From NCBI RefSeq assembly GCF_002836515.1, contig NZ_PJBC01000062.1, forward strand, positions 1-64,000: a DNA stretch of 64,000 bases, read 5' to 3'. Numbering within the stretch: position 1 is the first letter of the stretch; each line of letters opens with the position of its first letter. The notes under the pieces are model-generated. The model saw nothing but the letters and a program-made list of their open reading frames with translations. It searched no databases and was not told the DNA's origin. This DNA is from Pseudomonas sp. Choline-02u-1. GTDB taxonomy: Bacteria; Pseudomonadota; Gammaproteobacteria; Pseudomonadales; Pseudomonadaceae. Shown here in pieces: positions 8,699 through 18,233 of this stretch. The position numbers and the translations under genes are program-made.

Positions 8699-9786
8699 AC
8701 GCGGTGTCCACCCCAATCGTCGCCCTGCCGATCATTCATGTGCTCAGCAGCGGCGGCTTCTATGGGGCCGAGCGGATGTTGCTGGATCATTGTCTGGCCA
8801 CGCCGGGGCAGCACCAGGTGCTGTTTCTCGACGCGCCGCCAGAACTGATCGCGCGCTTTCGTGAGGCCGGGGTGGACGCTCGCGCTTGTTCAGGGCTGGG
8901 CGAGCTGCTGCGGCACTTGCGTCAGCGCCGGGGCGACAAACCGTTGCTCAACACCCACAACTTCAAGGGGCTGCTGTTCGGCTGGCTCGGCGCAACATTG
9001 TTGCGCCTGCCGCTGGTGATCACTCAACACGGCTTCACACCGCGCAGTCGCAAGCAGAAGTTCTACACCTGGCTGAGCCTGCAACTGTGCCGCACGGCGT
9101 CGGTGAAAAGGGTGGTCTGCGTGGCGCAAAGCATCGCCACGCTGCACCTGGAGGCCAGCGTACGCGCGGAGAAGTTGCAAGTGATTCCCAACGGTTTGCC
9201 AGCAGCACCGGCGATGGCACCGGTGGCAGACCGGAAACGCTGGCTGGCCGGTTACGTCGGCCGCTTGAGCAGCGAGAAAGGTCCGGATCTGTTTCTCGAT
9301 GCGCTGATTGCCTTGTGTCACCAGCATCCGCAACTGGACGCGGTGATGCTCGGTGACGGCCCGGAACGCGAAGCGTTGCAGGCGCGCATCGACGCTGCCG
9401 GTTTGCAGCAGCGGATTCGCCTGCCGGGCTATCAGACGGCGATGCAAGGCTGGTGGCAGCAACTCGATGCGCTGGTGATCAGCTCGCGCACCGAGGGCAC
9501 ACCGATGATTCTGCTTGAAGCGATGCAGGCCGGCGTGCCGGTGGTGGCGTTCGCGGTCGGCGGTATTCCCGATGTCCTGCAGCACGGCGTGAACGGGCTA
9601 CTCGCCCCGCCAACCGATACCGCCGCCCTCGCCCGCCAGCTCGACACCTTGCTGGCCGAACCGAAGCTGGCCGCGCAATTGCGCGACAACGCCAGACGCA
9701 CCCAACAGGAACGCTACGACCTCAAGGCTTTGGCCGAACGCTGGTCGCAGCTGTACATCCAAACGGCACGGGAGGCACGCGCATGA
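8695..9786 (+). CDS. Glycosyltransferase family 4
   Basis: GT-B fold retaining glycosyltransferase of 363 residues that should add one sugar of the repeat unit on the cytoplasmic face. The N-terminal segment SSGGFYGAERMLL fits acceptor-binding domains. The C-terminal donor half has GRLSSEKGPDLF and the EX7E motif in EGTPMILLE, followed by AGVPVVAFAVGGIPDVL. The start is TTG at 8695, overlapping the previous stop by four bases; GTG at 8704 is the alternative. The sugar specificity is unknown. Confidence 0.85.
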   Translation: MNAVSTPIVALPIIHVLSSGGFYGAERMLLDHCLATPGQHQVLFLDAPPELIARFREAGVDARACSGLGELLRHLRQRRGDKPLLNTHNFKGLLFGWLGATLLRLPLVITQHGFTPRSRKQKFYTWLSLQLCRTASVKRVVCVAQSIATLHLEASVRAEKLQVIPNGLPAAPAMAPVADRKRWLAGYVGRLSSEKGPDLFLDALIALCHQHPQLDAVMLGDGPEREALQARIDAAGLQQRIRLPGYQTAMQGWWQQLDALVISSRTEGTPMILLEAMQAGVPVVAFAVGGIPDVLQHGVNGLLAPPTDTAALARQLDTLLAEPKLAAQLRDNARRTQQERYDLKALAERWSQLYIQTAREARA

Positions 9787-11150
9787 TTTTCCCGCTCTCG
9801 ATCGTCAGTCTGTTCGCCCTGGTCAGCCTCGGTTTGCTGGCCAGTCCCTGGCCCTATCTGGCGCCGGGGGCGGTAATTGGCCTGGTCGGTTTTACCGTCC
9901 TGTATCGCAAACCGGCCTGGGGTCTGCTCGGCATTGCCGCGCTGGTGCCGTTCGAAGGTTTTTTCAAGGACAGCTCGGTATCGGGCAGCAAATTGATCGG
10001 TGCCTCACTGGCGGTGATCGTGATGCTGCAACTGGCGCTGCATCAGATTCCGTCGCAGCGCCTACGCAGCAATCTTTGGCGCTACCTCATCGGCTTTATG
10101 GCGCTGTACCTGCTGAGCCTGTTCGCCAGCGACAATATGGGCATGTCACAGAGTCATCTGCGTGAACTGAGCGTAGGCCTGGTCCTGTTCGTCATCACCT
10201 TGTTGATCGGCCGCGAACTGAATCTGGACCTGTTCGCCCGACTGGTCACCTTGAGTGTCAGCACGACCTGCGCCATGGCGATGTTTTCCAGCAGATTCCA
10301 GGATAAGGGCCGCGCCGCCGGTCTGCTCGAAGACCCCAACGCCTTTGCCTTGCTGATCGCCTTTGCCGTGCCGCTGGGTCTACTGCTGGTGATCCGCAGC
10401 CCGAACCTGCTGCAACGTCTGTTCTGGGCGGGCTGCTGCCTCTTGTTGCTGGGCGGCATGACCAAAACCGAATCGCGCTCAGGCCTGGTGGTGCTGGCCT
10501 TGAGCCTGGCCATCGGTGTCTGGCATTACCGCCAGCAGCTGACACGCATTCGCCCACGGCATTTCGGCTTCGCCATGCTCGGCGCCGCGATCATTCTGCC
10601 CTTGGCAATCTATGCGATGCCGGCCGGGTATCTGGCACGCATCCAGTCGCTGAGTATCCTCAGCGCCGGGGCCAAGGCCCAGGACGAATCCCTTGGCCGT
10701 CGCGCCTCCTACATTGTCGTCGGCAGCCAGATCATCCGCGAGCATCCGCTGCTCGGCTCCGGCCCTGGCACCTTCCCGCTGCACTACGCGACCACCGGTT
10801 ATGCCAAGGCCTTTTCCGCCAATCGCAAGATCGGCGACCTGTATCGCCGGGCGCACAACACCTATCTGGAGATCTTCAGCGAACTGGGCATTCCCGCCGG
10901 CCTGCTGTTTGTCGGCATGCTGGTGCAGGGTTTCTACAACCTGATGCGCGCACGGCGTGCATGGCTTGAGCGGCGCGAGTGGCAGCACGCGGATCTGGTG
11001 ACCCATTTGGGGATGAGTTTTCTGTCGCTGACGTTGTTCCTGATGTTCCTCAGCGCGCCGAACCTGAAATACCTGTGGATCATGCTGGCGCTGACGTGGG
11101 TGCTGCGCCTGAAAGCCGAGCAGACACCGCTGACGGAGGCCAGAACATGA
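9783..11150 (+). CDS. O-antigen ligase/polymerase (Wzy-like) membrane protein
   Basis: Integral membrane protein of 455 residues with about ten hydrophobic segments. A Wzy_C/O-antigen ligase domain includes a periplasmic loop with LLGSGPGTFPLHY and RAHNTYLEIFSELGIP (about residues 320-370). In this operon it is the only candidate for the polymerase that joins repeat units in the periplasm. Both neighbours overlap it by four bases. Ligase activity is the alternative but less likely with Wzx, Wzz and OPX genes alongside. Confidence 0.83.
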   Translation: MIFPLSIVSLFALVSLGLLASPWPYLAPGAVIGLVGFTVLYRKPAWGLLGIAALVPFEGFFKDSSVSGSKLIGASLAVIVMLQLALHQIPSQRLRSNLWRYLIGFMALYLLSLFASDNMGMSQSHLRELSVGLVLFVITLLIGRELNLDLFARLVTLSVSTTCAMAMFSSRFQDKGRAAGLLEDPNAFALLIAFAVPLGLLLVIRSPNLLQRLFWAGCCLLLLGGMTKTESRSGLVVLALSLAIGVWHYRQQLTRIRPRHFGFAMLGAAIILPLAIYAMPAGYLARIQSLSILSAGAKAQDESLGRRASYIVVGSQIIREHPLLGSGPGTFPLHYATTGYAKAFSANRKIGDLYRRAHNTYLEIFSELGIPAGLLFVGMLVQGFYNLMRARRAWLERREWQHADLVTHLGMSFLSLTLFLMFLSAPNLKYLWIMLALTWVLRLKAEQTPLTEART

Positions 11151-12115
11151 GCCAGATCAGCATTGTCATTCCGATGTTCAACGAGGCCCGGCACATCGGC
11201 CGCACGCTGCTGGCCGCCAGCAAGGCCGCGCACGCAGCCGATATCGACTGTGAACTGATTGTGGTCGACAACGGCTCCACCGACGACGGGCCACAGATCG
11301 CCCGCGCATTCGGCGCACGGGTTCTGGTGCTGCCCGGCCTGCTGATCGGCGCCTTGCGCAACCGCGGCGCAGCGGTTGCCCGCAGTGAATGGCTGGCGTT
11401 CATCGATGCCGATATCGAAATGCCCGAAGACTGGCTCAAGCAAATGTTCGCCCTGGCTGCGAGCGACCAGGGCGACGTCTTCGGACTGGACCTGCACACC
11501 CCTGCCGCCGCGCCATGGTTCGCCGCCGCCTGGCAGCGCCGCTCTTTGTCTGCATCGGGCCGCGCCACTCGCACCGTGCACTGGCTGCCCAGTGCCAACC
11601 TGCTGATGCGCAAGCAGTGGTTCGACAATGCCGGCGGTTTCAACGAAACCCTGCGCACCGGTGAGGACAAGGAATACACCCTGCGTCTGCACGGACACGG
11701 TGCGCGCCTGCTGTCGGTCAGTAGCAGCGTCGCCCTGCACTGGGGCTATGAAATGACCTGGCGCGAATGGATCGGCAAGGAACTGTGGCGTCAGGGCAGT
11801 CACCTGCAATTGCTCCGCGCCCATGGCATGAGCCTGCGTCTGCTGCGGTTTCCGCTGCTGTCATTGCTGGTGTGGTTGCTCGATGCTTTGGCGATTTTTG
11901 CGTTGCTGGGCGGTTACGCGCAGCAGGCGCTGATGCTGGTGATGCTGGGCCTGCTACCGAGTCTGCTGCTCAGCATGCGGCAAAGCATTGGCCAGCATAA
12001 CGTCGGCCTGACCTTGCAACTCTGGGGCCTGCACTGGGTGCGCCTGCACCTGGCCAGCGCGGCATTGATTCTCAGTCTGTGTCATTGGAACGCAAGGAGG
12101 CCTGCCCGTGGCTGA
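11147..12115 (+). CDS. Glycosyltransferase family 2 with C-terminal membrane segments
   Basis: GT-A fold glycosyltransferase of 322 residues. It opens with ISIVIPMFNEARHIG, followed by the nucleotide-binding VDNGSTDDG and the metal-binding FIDADIEMP. A later TGEDKEYTLRL supplies the likely catalytic acid region. The last 80 residues contain two to three hydrophobic segments that would anchor it to the inner membrane. The start at 11147 overlaps the Wzy-like stop; the longer frame upstream lies inside that gene. Its stop overlaps the next start by eight bases. The sugar it adds is unknown. Confidence 0.84.
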   Translation: MSQISIVIPMFNEARHIGRTLLAASKAAHAADIDCELIVVDNGSTDDGPQIARAFGARVLVLPGLLIGALRNRGAAVARSEWLAFIDADIEMPEDWLKQMFALAASDQGDVFGLDLHTPAAAPWFAAAWQRRSLSASGRATRTVHWLPSANLLMRKQWFDNAGGFNETLRTGEDKEYTLRLHGHGARLLSVSSSVALHWGYEMTWREWIGKELWRQGSHLQLLRAHGMSLRLLRFPLLSLLVWLLDALAIFALLGGYAQQALMLVMLGLLPSLLLSMRQSIGQHNVGLTLQLWGLHWVRLHLASAALILSLCHWNARRPARG

Positions 12116-13244
12116 ACTCATATTTTGCCTGTGCCTGTTGTTGGCAGCGTACGCCTACATCGGCTATCCGCTGCTGCTGACCTTGCTCGCGCCACTGTTC
12201 CCGGCCTGGCGACATGCCCCCGCACCGCCGCTGACCATCAGCATCGTGATTGCCGCGCACAATGAGGCACGCCACATCGAGCACAAGCTGCGTACGCTGC
12301 TGGCTCAGGACTATCAGCCGGCCGCTTTGCAGATCATTCTGGCCAGCGACGGTTCGACCGATGACACCGTGGTTTGCGCGCACAACGTGATTGATCCGCG
12401 CATTACCGTGCTCGACCTGCCGCGTCAGGGCAAAGCCGCCACGCTCAATGCCGGAGTTGCCGTGAGCAGCGGCGACATTCTGGTGTTCACCGATGCCGAT
12501 AACCAATGGTCGCGCGACACCCTCGGCCACTTGCTCGCGCCGTTCAATGATCCTCAGGTCGGGGCCTGCGCCGGACACATGGTGATCCCGGTCACCGGTG
12601 GCGGCCTGAGCATCGGCGACAGTCTGTATCGGCATTACGAAGGCTGGTTGCGCCGGGTCGAGAATCGCACCGGCTGCATGGTCTCCGCCGACGGCGCGCT
12701 GCTTGCGCTGCGCCGCGAGTTGTTCCAGCCCGTGCCGGCAGAGGTCAACGATGATTTCTTCATCAGCACCTGCGCACCGGTGGCACGCAAACGCATCGTC
12801 TACGTGCCCGAGGCCCAGGTGATCGATCAGGGCGTCGACGAAGCGGACAAGCAATGGCGTCGTCGCCAGCGAGTCACGGTCGGTGGCCTGCAGAGCCTGG
12901 CGCAACGCCGCGAACTGCTCAACCCGTTCAAGCACGGACTGTATTCGGTTGCGTTGATCAGCCACAAACTGATCCGTCGACTGGCGCCGGTGCTGCTGCT
13001 GCCGCTGCTGCTGAGCAATTTCTGGCTGTGGGACGAACACGGTTTCTATCGCCTGAGTCTGGTCGCGCAACTGATCGGTTATTCGATTGCCATCGCCGGC
13101 CTGCTGGATTCGCAACACCGTTTGCCCAAACCGTTCCGCCTCGCGGCCTTCCTGCTGGTAACGCTGGCAGGCATGAGCGTCGGCCTGTGGCAGTTCCTGC
13201 GCGGGCAACGGTACGCACAGTGGAATCCTGATCAGAATCGTTGA
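12108..13244 (+). CDS. Glycosyltransferase family 2, membrane-bound
   Basis: GT2 enzyme of 378 residues with an N-terminal membrane segment (about 5-27) and C-terminal hydrophobic segments (about 290-370), an arrangement like processive and EpsH/PslA-region glycosyltransferases. It has SIVIAAHNEARHIE, ASDGSTDDT, a DAD metal site in FTDADNQWS, and a QWRRRQR segment resembling the QxxRW acceptor motif. The GTG start at 12108 is preceded by AAGGAGG (12094-12100). It overlaps the preceding glycosyltransferase gene and probably adds another sugar of the repeat. Confidence 0.83.
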   Translation: MAELIFCLCLLLAAYAYIGYPLLLTLLAPLFPAWRHAPAPPLTISIVIAAHNEARHIEHKLRTLLAQDYQPAALQIILASDGSTDDTVVCAHNVIDPRITVLDLPRQGKAATLNAGVAVSSGDILVFTDADNQWSRDTLGHLLAPFNDPQVGACAGHMVIPVTGGGLSIGDSLYRHYEGWLRRVENRTGCMVSADGALLALRRELFQPVPAEVNDDFFISTCAPVARKRIVYVPEAQVIDQGVDEADKQWRRRQRVTVGGLQSLAQRRELLNPFKHGLYSVALISHKLIRRLAPVLLLPLLLSNFWLWDEHGFYRLSLVAQLIGYSIAIAGLLDSQHRLPKPFRLAAFLLVTLAGMSVGLWQFLRGQRYAQWNPDQNR

Positions 13245-13257
13245 GAGGGCGCATGCC

Positions 13258-14259
13258 ATGGCTATCAAACAATTGCTCAAACGCACCAGCGGCTGGCTCT
13301 ATCTCAACTCGTCAGTGGGGCGCAGCCAGTTGCACGGGGCCGGGGTCATCCTGATGCTCCACCGGGTGCTGGCCAACGACCGTGCCGCCAACCTGCCGCA
13401 CCGCAATGAACTGTGCGTCGGCCCGCAGGCGTTCGAACACTTGCTGATATGGCTGCGCAAGCATTTCGATTGCGTGCCGCTGATGGAGTTGTTGCAGCCC
13501 AACGCCCTGCGCACCGAACGCCCGCGCGTGGCGCTGACCTTCGATGATGGCTGGCGTGACAACGCGGTGAACGCGTATCCGCTGCTGCAGAAATACCAAG
13601 TGCCGGCGAGCATTTTTCTCTCCACCGATTTCATTGGCAGCCGGCAACGGTTCTGGTGGGAAAGCGTCGGGGAAACGCTGTGGGGCAGCCATGGCGAAAA
13701 GGCGCGCATGCACCTGATCGAGCACCTGCGCATCACCGGTCATCCGCTGCCGGTGTTGCTCGACGATATCGACGTCGACCGGCGCAGCCTGGCCCTGCTG
13801 CATTATCTGCAAGGGCTGAAGAGCCTCGATCCGCAGGAGCTTGAACGTCTGACCAATGAGTGCCCGCCGGATTCCTTGCCGCAAGCGCTGGACTGGCATC
13901 AGGTGCGCGCCATGGAAGCATCCGGTCTGGTGCGCTTCGGCCCCCACGGCGCCAGTCATTCGATCCTCACCGGGCTGGATGACGGTCGCTTGCACGAAGA
14001 AATCAGCCGCAGCCGCGGTGCCCTGCAAAACGGCTGCAATCGGCCCTTGCCGGTGTATTGCTACCCCAACGGTGACAATGATGAGCGCGTGCGTGAGCAG
14101 GTTGCCAATCACGACTATCCGTTTGCGCTTGGCACGTCCACCGGGCTTTATCGCGGCGCCGGCGATCCGCTGAACCTGCCGCGCTTCGGCGTCAGCCAGC
14201 GCACCGCGCGCAATCCGGAACTGCTGTCGTTACGGATCTTTCGCGGGGCACGGCCATGA
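13258..14259 (+). CDS. Polysaccharide deacetylase (NodB homology, CE4)
   Basis: Carbohydrate esterase family 4 protein of 333 residues. Motif 1 TFDDGW contains Asp96/Asp97 (catalytic base and metal ligand), and motif 2 HGASH provides metal ligands His230 and His234. There is no signal peptide, so it may act in the cytoplasm on lipid-linked intermediates or be exported by another route. Its position between the last glycosyltransferase and Wzx suggests removal of N-acetyl groups from the nascent repeat unit. That implies an amino sugar, which is inference. Confidence 0.82.
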   Translation: MAIKQLLKRTSGWLYLNSSVGRSQLHGAGVILMLHRVLANDRAANLPHRNELCVGPQAFEHLLIWLRKHFDCVPLMELLQPNALRTERPRVALTFDDGWRDNAVNAYPLLQKYQVPASIFLSTDFIGSRQRFWWESVGETLWGSHGEKARMHLIEHLRITGHPLPVLLDDIDVDRRSLALLHYLQGLKSLDPQELERLTNECPPDSLPQALDWHQVRAMEASGLVRFGPHGASHSILTGLDDGRLHEEISRSRGALQNGCNRPLPVYCYPNGDNDERVREQVANHDYPFALGTSTGLYRGAGDPLNLPRFGVSQRTARNPELLSLRIFRGARP

Positions 14260-15563
14260 GTCGCGGTAGTTACATCAGGCACTTGGCCCTGAGCATGGGC
14301 ACCAAACTGGCGATGATCGCCTTGCGCCTGCTGCGCAATGTGTTGCTGGCGCGGATTCTCGGGCCGAGTGAACGCGGCTTGTTCGCCCTGCTCAGCACCC
14401 TGCCGGATCTGATCAGCGCGGCCACCAGCGGCGGCTTGAACTCAGCAGTCGGTTATCAAGCGGCCAACCAGCGGCCGATGGGGCTGTTGCTCGCTCAGGT
14501 GTTGGTGTTCGGCTGCCTGTTGGCCGGGCTGCTGACATTGCTGGTGGTGGCGCTGGCGCGAGAATTCGGCAGCGAACTCGATGTCACGATGCAGCTCGGT
14601 CTACTGGCGTGGCTGTTGTTGCTGGCGGTGCCGCTGACGGTGCTCAAAAGCGGCCTGCTGACCTTGCACAACGCCTCGGGCGGTGTGGTCGCCTTTAATG
14701 TCCTGCGTCTGATCGAATCGCTGGCGCCGCTGCTGTTGTTTGTCGCGCTGTTCTGGATGTGGAAAGAGGCGGCACTCGAAGCCGCGCTGATCAGTTGGCT
14801 GGCCGGTATCAGCCTGGTGGTGCTGGTGGGGTGGATGTGGCTCAAATGCGCACAGCCGTTGCAGTTGCAATGGGATCGGGCGAGCCAGAACGAGTTGCTG
14901 CGATTCAGTGCGCGCAGCCATCCGGACCTGCTGTTTCAACAAGTGATTCTGCGCTCCGATTATTTGTTTATCGGCGCCCTGCTCGGTAGCAGCGCGCTCG
15001 GTCACTACGCCATGGCCAGCGCCGCCGCCGAACTGCTGCTGATCGTTCCGGAGGCGGTCACTACACCGCTGATGAAGCGTCTGCTGCAACAGGACAAGGG
15101 CATGGACAAGGTCACGCCGCTGGCGCTGCGCCTGACCGCGACGGTAATGCTCTGCGCCTGCATCACCATGGCGCTGATCGGCGAATGGCTGATCATCACC
15201 CTGTTCGGCGTCGCCTACCAACCGGCGTATCCGGCGCTGCTGGCTTTGCTGCCGGGGCTGTTGGGCCTGTGCTACGCAAGCATTCTGCGCCTGGACCTGA
15301 TCGGCAAGAATCGCCCCGCCAGCGTCTCGCTCATGATGGGGGTGGGTGCGCTGCTCAATCTGGGCCTGAACCTGCTGCTGATCCCCAGCTACGGCATCGT
15401 CGGCGCAGCGGCGGCGTCCTCGATTGCCTATCTGGCAGTGACCCTGGCGATGCTGGTGCTGTATTGCCGGCTGAGCGGCGTACCGTTCTGGCACACGCTG
15501 TTCATTCTGCCCGGTGACCTCAGCCCGATGTGGCTGATGCTGCACCGCAGGAAAGCCGCATGA
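14256..15563 (+). CDS. Polysaccharide flippase (Wzx-like, MOP superfamily)
   Basis: Integral membrane protein of 435 residues with about 12 hydrophobic segments. It belongs to the polysaccharide biosynthesis/MATE-like fold group that flips undecaprenyl-linked repeat units to the periplasm. The N-terminal segment LLRNVLLARILGPSERGLFALL is characteristic of the family. It overlaps both neighbours by four bases, which supports a single transcript. No other flippase candidate is present in the operon. Confidence 0.85.
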   Translation: MSRGSYIRHLALSMGTKLAMIALRLLRNVLLARILGPSERGLFALLSTLPDLISAATSGGLNSAVGYQAANQRPMGLLLAQVLVFGCLLAGLLTLLVVALAREFGSELDVTMQLGLLAWLLLLAVPLTVLKSGLLTLHNASGGVVAFNVLRLIESLAPLLLFVALFWMWKEAALEAALISWLAGISLVVLVGWMWLKCAQPLQLQWDRASQNELLRFSARSHPDLLFQQVILRSDYLFIGALLGSSALGHYAMASAAAELLLIVPEAVTTPLMKRLLQQDKGMDKVTPLALRLTATVMLCACITMALIGEWLIITLFGVAYQPAYPALLALLPGLLGLCYASILRLDLIGKNRPASVSLMMGVGALLNLGLNLLLIPSYGIVGAAAASSIAYLAVTLAMLVLYCRLSGVPFWHTLFILPGDLSPMWLMLHRRKAA

Positions 15564-17479
15564 AGCGCCTGGCCCTGCTGCTCGGACTCGGCCTGACGCT
15601 GAACGCCTTCGCTGCGCCAATGCAGTGGGGCGACATCCGCGACGGCAGTCTGTATCTGCAAGCCGATCACCCGGACACAGTCACCGTGCGCTGGGTCCCG
15701 GCGTGGCAGGCCGAGGCCAATGAAGAGCATATCTACCTGCTCGACGGCCACGGCCGATTGCAAGGTGACCGGTTCATCAAGGCCAGTGAGGTTCGCGGCT
15801 CGCAGCGCTGGCCACTGGTGCCGGGCGCTGCCGCTTATCGCCTGGAAATTCCCGGCTACAGTTTCCGCAGTTACCGCGTCGAGCATGACGATAAAACCGT
15901 GGCGCTGTTCAGTCCGGCCAAGGTGCATTTCAGCGTCGAAACCCGCCGTGGCGATGAGCTGTTTTTCCAAGTGGCACCGGGCGAGCGTGCGGTGCTTAAC
16001 GGCAAATACCACGGCGGCGTCAACGCGCTGCAAGCGCAGCGCATGGACGATGGACAACAGCTGTCGCTGCCCCTCAAGCCCTACCGCGCCTATTGGCAAT
16101 TCGATCAAGTGGCCTTGCCGGTCAGCGACCAGGCTCAGGTCTGGCGCTTGCGTCTGCTGGGCAGCGGCAAGGCAGCGTTCTGGCTCGACGGCACGGCCAA
16201 CCTGTTTGCGCAGAACCCGCAGCAGCTTGAGCCATTGCGTGAAGCGTCGGGCCAGGTCCGCCTGACACTGCACGATAAGGTGCTCGGGCGCACCCCGGAT
16301 CTGGGCATCGCACTGCCCAATCTCATGCCGCCCGCGACTAGTCACGCCGCGTTGGATGCCTTGAAACCGAGTGCGGCGAGTTATTACAGCTACGTTGACA
16401 TAACGTCGAAAAGTGCTCGCGTCGAAGACCCGGTTCGTCAGCTCTATCAGACGCGCTTCGGCATTCGCCAAGACATCACCCTGCTCGCCGGCACCGGGCG
16501 TCAGGCCAATCTGCGCGCCGACGTGCAAAGCAGCAACGGCCTCGATGCCTGGCTCGCCAGCACGCGCGCATTGAGTGGTCACGGCACGCATTACATCGGC
16601 TTCGCCGACGAGCCGAACCTCAACTATTCAAGCTACGAGGATTATCGGGCGATTTTTGTCAGCATGGCCCGCCAGGTGCGCAGCGATCCGGCCAATGCCA
16701 GGGCCGGTGTGCGCATTGCCATGCCGGCCAGCTCACGACTGATCAACGGCCCGTTCGCCGATAACGCCGCAGACAAACGCGGGATTGATTGGGCACGGCG
16801 TCTGCTCAGTGAAGCGCCCGATCAGATTGACGCGTTGGCCTGGCACGAATGGATGATCCGCGACCTGCTCGCCACTCGCGTCTACCGCGACAGCGTGCGC
16901 CGTGCCGCGGAGCTGGTCGGCCTCGACGCAAAGGGTCAGCCGCGCAAGGCCTTGCTGCTCGATCAGACCAACCTGTCCAGTGGCTCGAGCCTGAGCCCAT
17001 ACGACCAGGAAACTCATTACGCCGCACTGTGGTGGACCTCGGTGGTCATCAACGCCTCGCAGGACGGCTTGCTGAGCATGCTCAACTGGTTCCAGGCAGC
17101 CGATGAACCGCCCTACGCCAAGGGCATGGTGCGCATATTGGGCGGCGATCGCTTCGAGCTGAAACCGGTGGGCCTGGCCCAGCAATTCATCGCCCGGCAT
17201 TGGTTGCCGCACGTGCTGCAACTGGATAACGACGCTTTCGAAGTGGATGTGCTGGCGATGGCCGGCGACGAACAGCGCACCTTGCTCGGGGTGAACAAAG
17301 GCACACGCCTGCAACGCGTTGATCTGAGCGGCGCCCAGTGCCCGCTGAACCACGGCGCCCTGCGTTTGTTTGGCGTTGACAATCGCGCCCGCGACGCACC
17401 GTTCACCTGCGAAAACGGGCGAGTGCGTTTCGAATTACCCGGGCAAGCCCTGTTTGCCCTGAACTGGAACGCTTCATGA
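15560..17479 (+). CDS. Secreted glycoside-hydrolase-like protein of the exopolysaccharide operon
   Basis: Exported protein of 639 residues with a signal peptide ending near AFAAP (about residue 18). The first 230 residues look beta-rich; the rest resembles a TIM barrel of glycoside hydrolase clan A. FADEPN around Glu351 matches the N/D-E-P acid/base motif, and WHEWM with Glu430 could be another active-site region. A C-terminal beta domain follows. The start at 15560 is fixed by the signal peptide and the ATGA overlap with wzx. Polysaccharide operons often carry a periplasmic glycosidase or lyase that trims the polymer. Family and substrate are not identified with certainty. Confidence 0.6.
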   Translation: MKRLALLLGLGLTLNAFAAPMQWGDIRDGSLYLQADHPDTVTVRWVPAWQAEANEEHIYLLDGHGRLQGDRFIKASEVRGSQRWPLVPGAAAYRLEIPGYSFRSYRVEHDDKTVALFSPAKVHFSVETRRGDELFFQVAPGERAVLNGKYHGGVNALQAQRMDDGQQLSLPLKPYRAYWQFDQVALPVSDQAQVWRLRLLGSGKAAFWLDGTANLFAQNPQQLEPLREASGQVRLTLHDKVLGRTPDLGIALPNLMPPATSHAALDALKPSAASYYSYVDITSKSARVEDPVRQLYQTRFGIRQDITLLAGTGRQANLRADVQSSNGLDAWLASTRALSGHGTHYIGFADEPNLNYSSYEDYRAIFVSMARQVRSDPANARAGVRIAMPASSRLINGPFADNAADKRGIDWARRLLSEAPDQIDALAWHEWMIRDLLATRVYRDSVRRAAELVGLDAKGQPRKALLLDQTNLSSGSSLSPYDQETHYAALWWTSVVINASQDGLLSMLNWFQAADEPPYAKGMVRILGGDRFELKPVGLAQQFIARHWLPHVLQLDNDAFEVDVLAMAGDEQRTLLGVNKGTRLQRVDLSGAQCPLNHGALRLFGVDNRARDAPFTCENGRVRFELPGQALFALNWNAS

Positions 17480-17539
17480 ACCGCCCCTCTGCCCGTGAGC
17501 ATCACGCTGCGCGCGGCACTTTTACCAGGAGATGAAACC

Positions 17540-18229
17540 ATGGATATCTTGCAAAAACTCAGCGGACATATTCGTCGCAAAGGCCTGCGAGCGACCTTGG
17601 CGAAGATCCGCAGAATGTACATTTTTGCCCATCGGCAATTGCTGTGGATGGAGCGTGATCTGGTCAGTCCCGTGCCGCCGCATAGCCTCAAACCTTATCC
17701 ACCGCTGCGGGTAATGAACATCACCGCAGACAACGCCAGCGCCTTCACCCGTTACTTCGGCGACCGGGTCGGGGTCATGGCCGAGCTGGCCGATGAAGGT
17801 CACACCGGGCATATGCATGTCGACGCGCAAGGCGATGCCGTGGCGTTTATCTGGGGCACGCCGCGCGATTATGTTGATCGGCATTACTACGGTTGCCGGT
17901 TCCCGGTGAAACCCGGTGAGTTCTTCGAGTTCGGCGGCGAAATGGCTCGCGCCTACTGGGGTACCGAATTGTCGGTCGATGTGCAAGTGCGCCTGTGGAA
18001 AGCCATGGCCAGGCAAGGCTGCAGCAAAGTGGTTGATGTTTGTGACTCGAGCAACATCCCGGCGCTCAAGCTGCACCTGCGCATGGGCTATACCGAACAA
18101 CAGCGGGTCACCAATATCTACACGCTGTTTGGCCGCTGGCGCTTCTACCGCGAAACCCGCTACAGCGGTTCGCGTTTGACAGCGCTGCGCAAAACTTCCC
18201 GTCCACCTGTCAAAGCAACGGCGGCCTGA
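17540..18229 (+). CDS. GNAT-type acetyltransferase, first copy of a duplicated pair
   Basis: Protein of 229 residues resembling GNAT N-acetyltransferases in its second half: the GHTGHMHVD / AVAFIWG strands and a CDSSNIPALKLHLRMGY acetyl-CoA-binding-like segment (about residues 172-188). The N-terminal 45 residues are basic and predicted helical. Start 17540 has GGAG (17528-17531) upstream; a longer frame starting at 17495 lacks protein-like sequence. It is a clear paralogue of the protein encoded at 19421-20113, with shared runs such as LLWMERDLV and FRETRYS-like ends. It may acylate the polysaccharide or a precursor; the acceptor is unknown. Confidence 0.7.
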   Translation: MDILQKLSGHIRRKGLRATLAKIRRMYIFAHRQLLWMERDLVSPVPPHSLKPYPPLRVMNITADNASAFTRYFGDRVGVMAELADEGHTGHMHVDAQGDAVAFIWGTPRDYVDRHYYGCRFPVKPGEFFEFGGEMARAYWGTELSVDVQVRLWKAMARQGCSKVVDVCDSSNIPALKLHLRMGYTEQQRVTNIYTLFGRWRFYRETRYSGSRLTALRKTSRPPVKATAA

Positions 18230-18233
18230 ACCC

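Noticed and set aside
7046..8716. Long minus-strand frame opposite the Wzz gene
   Set aside because: Composition is that of an antisense shadow and the Wzz reading has membrane segments and family motifs.
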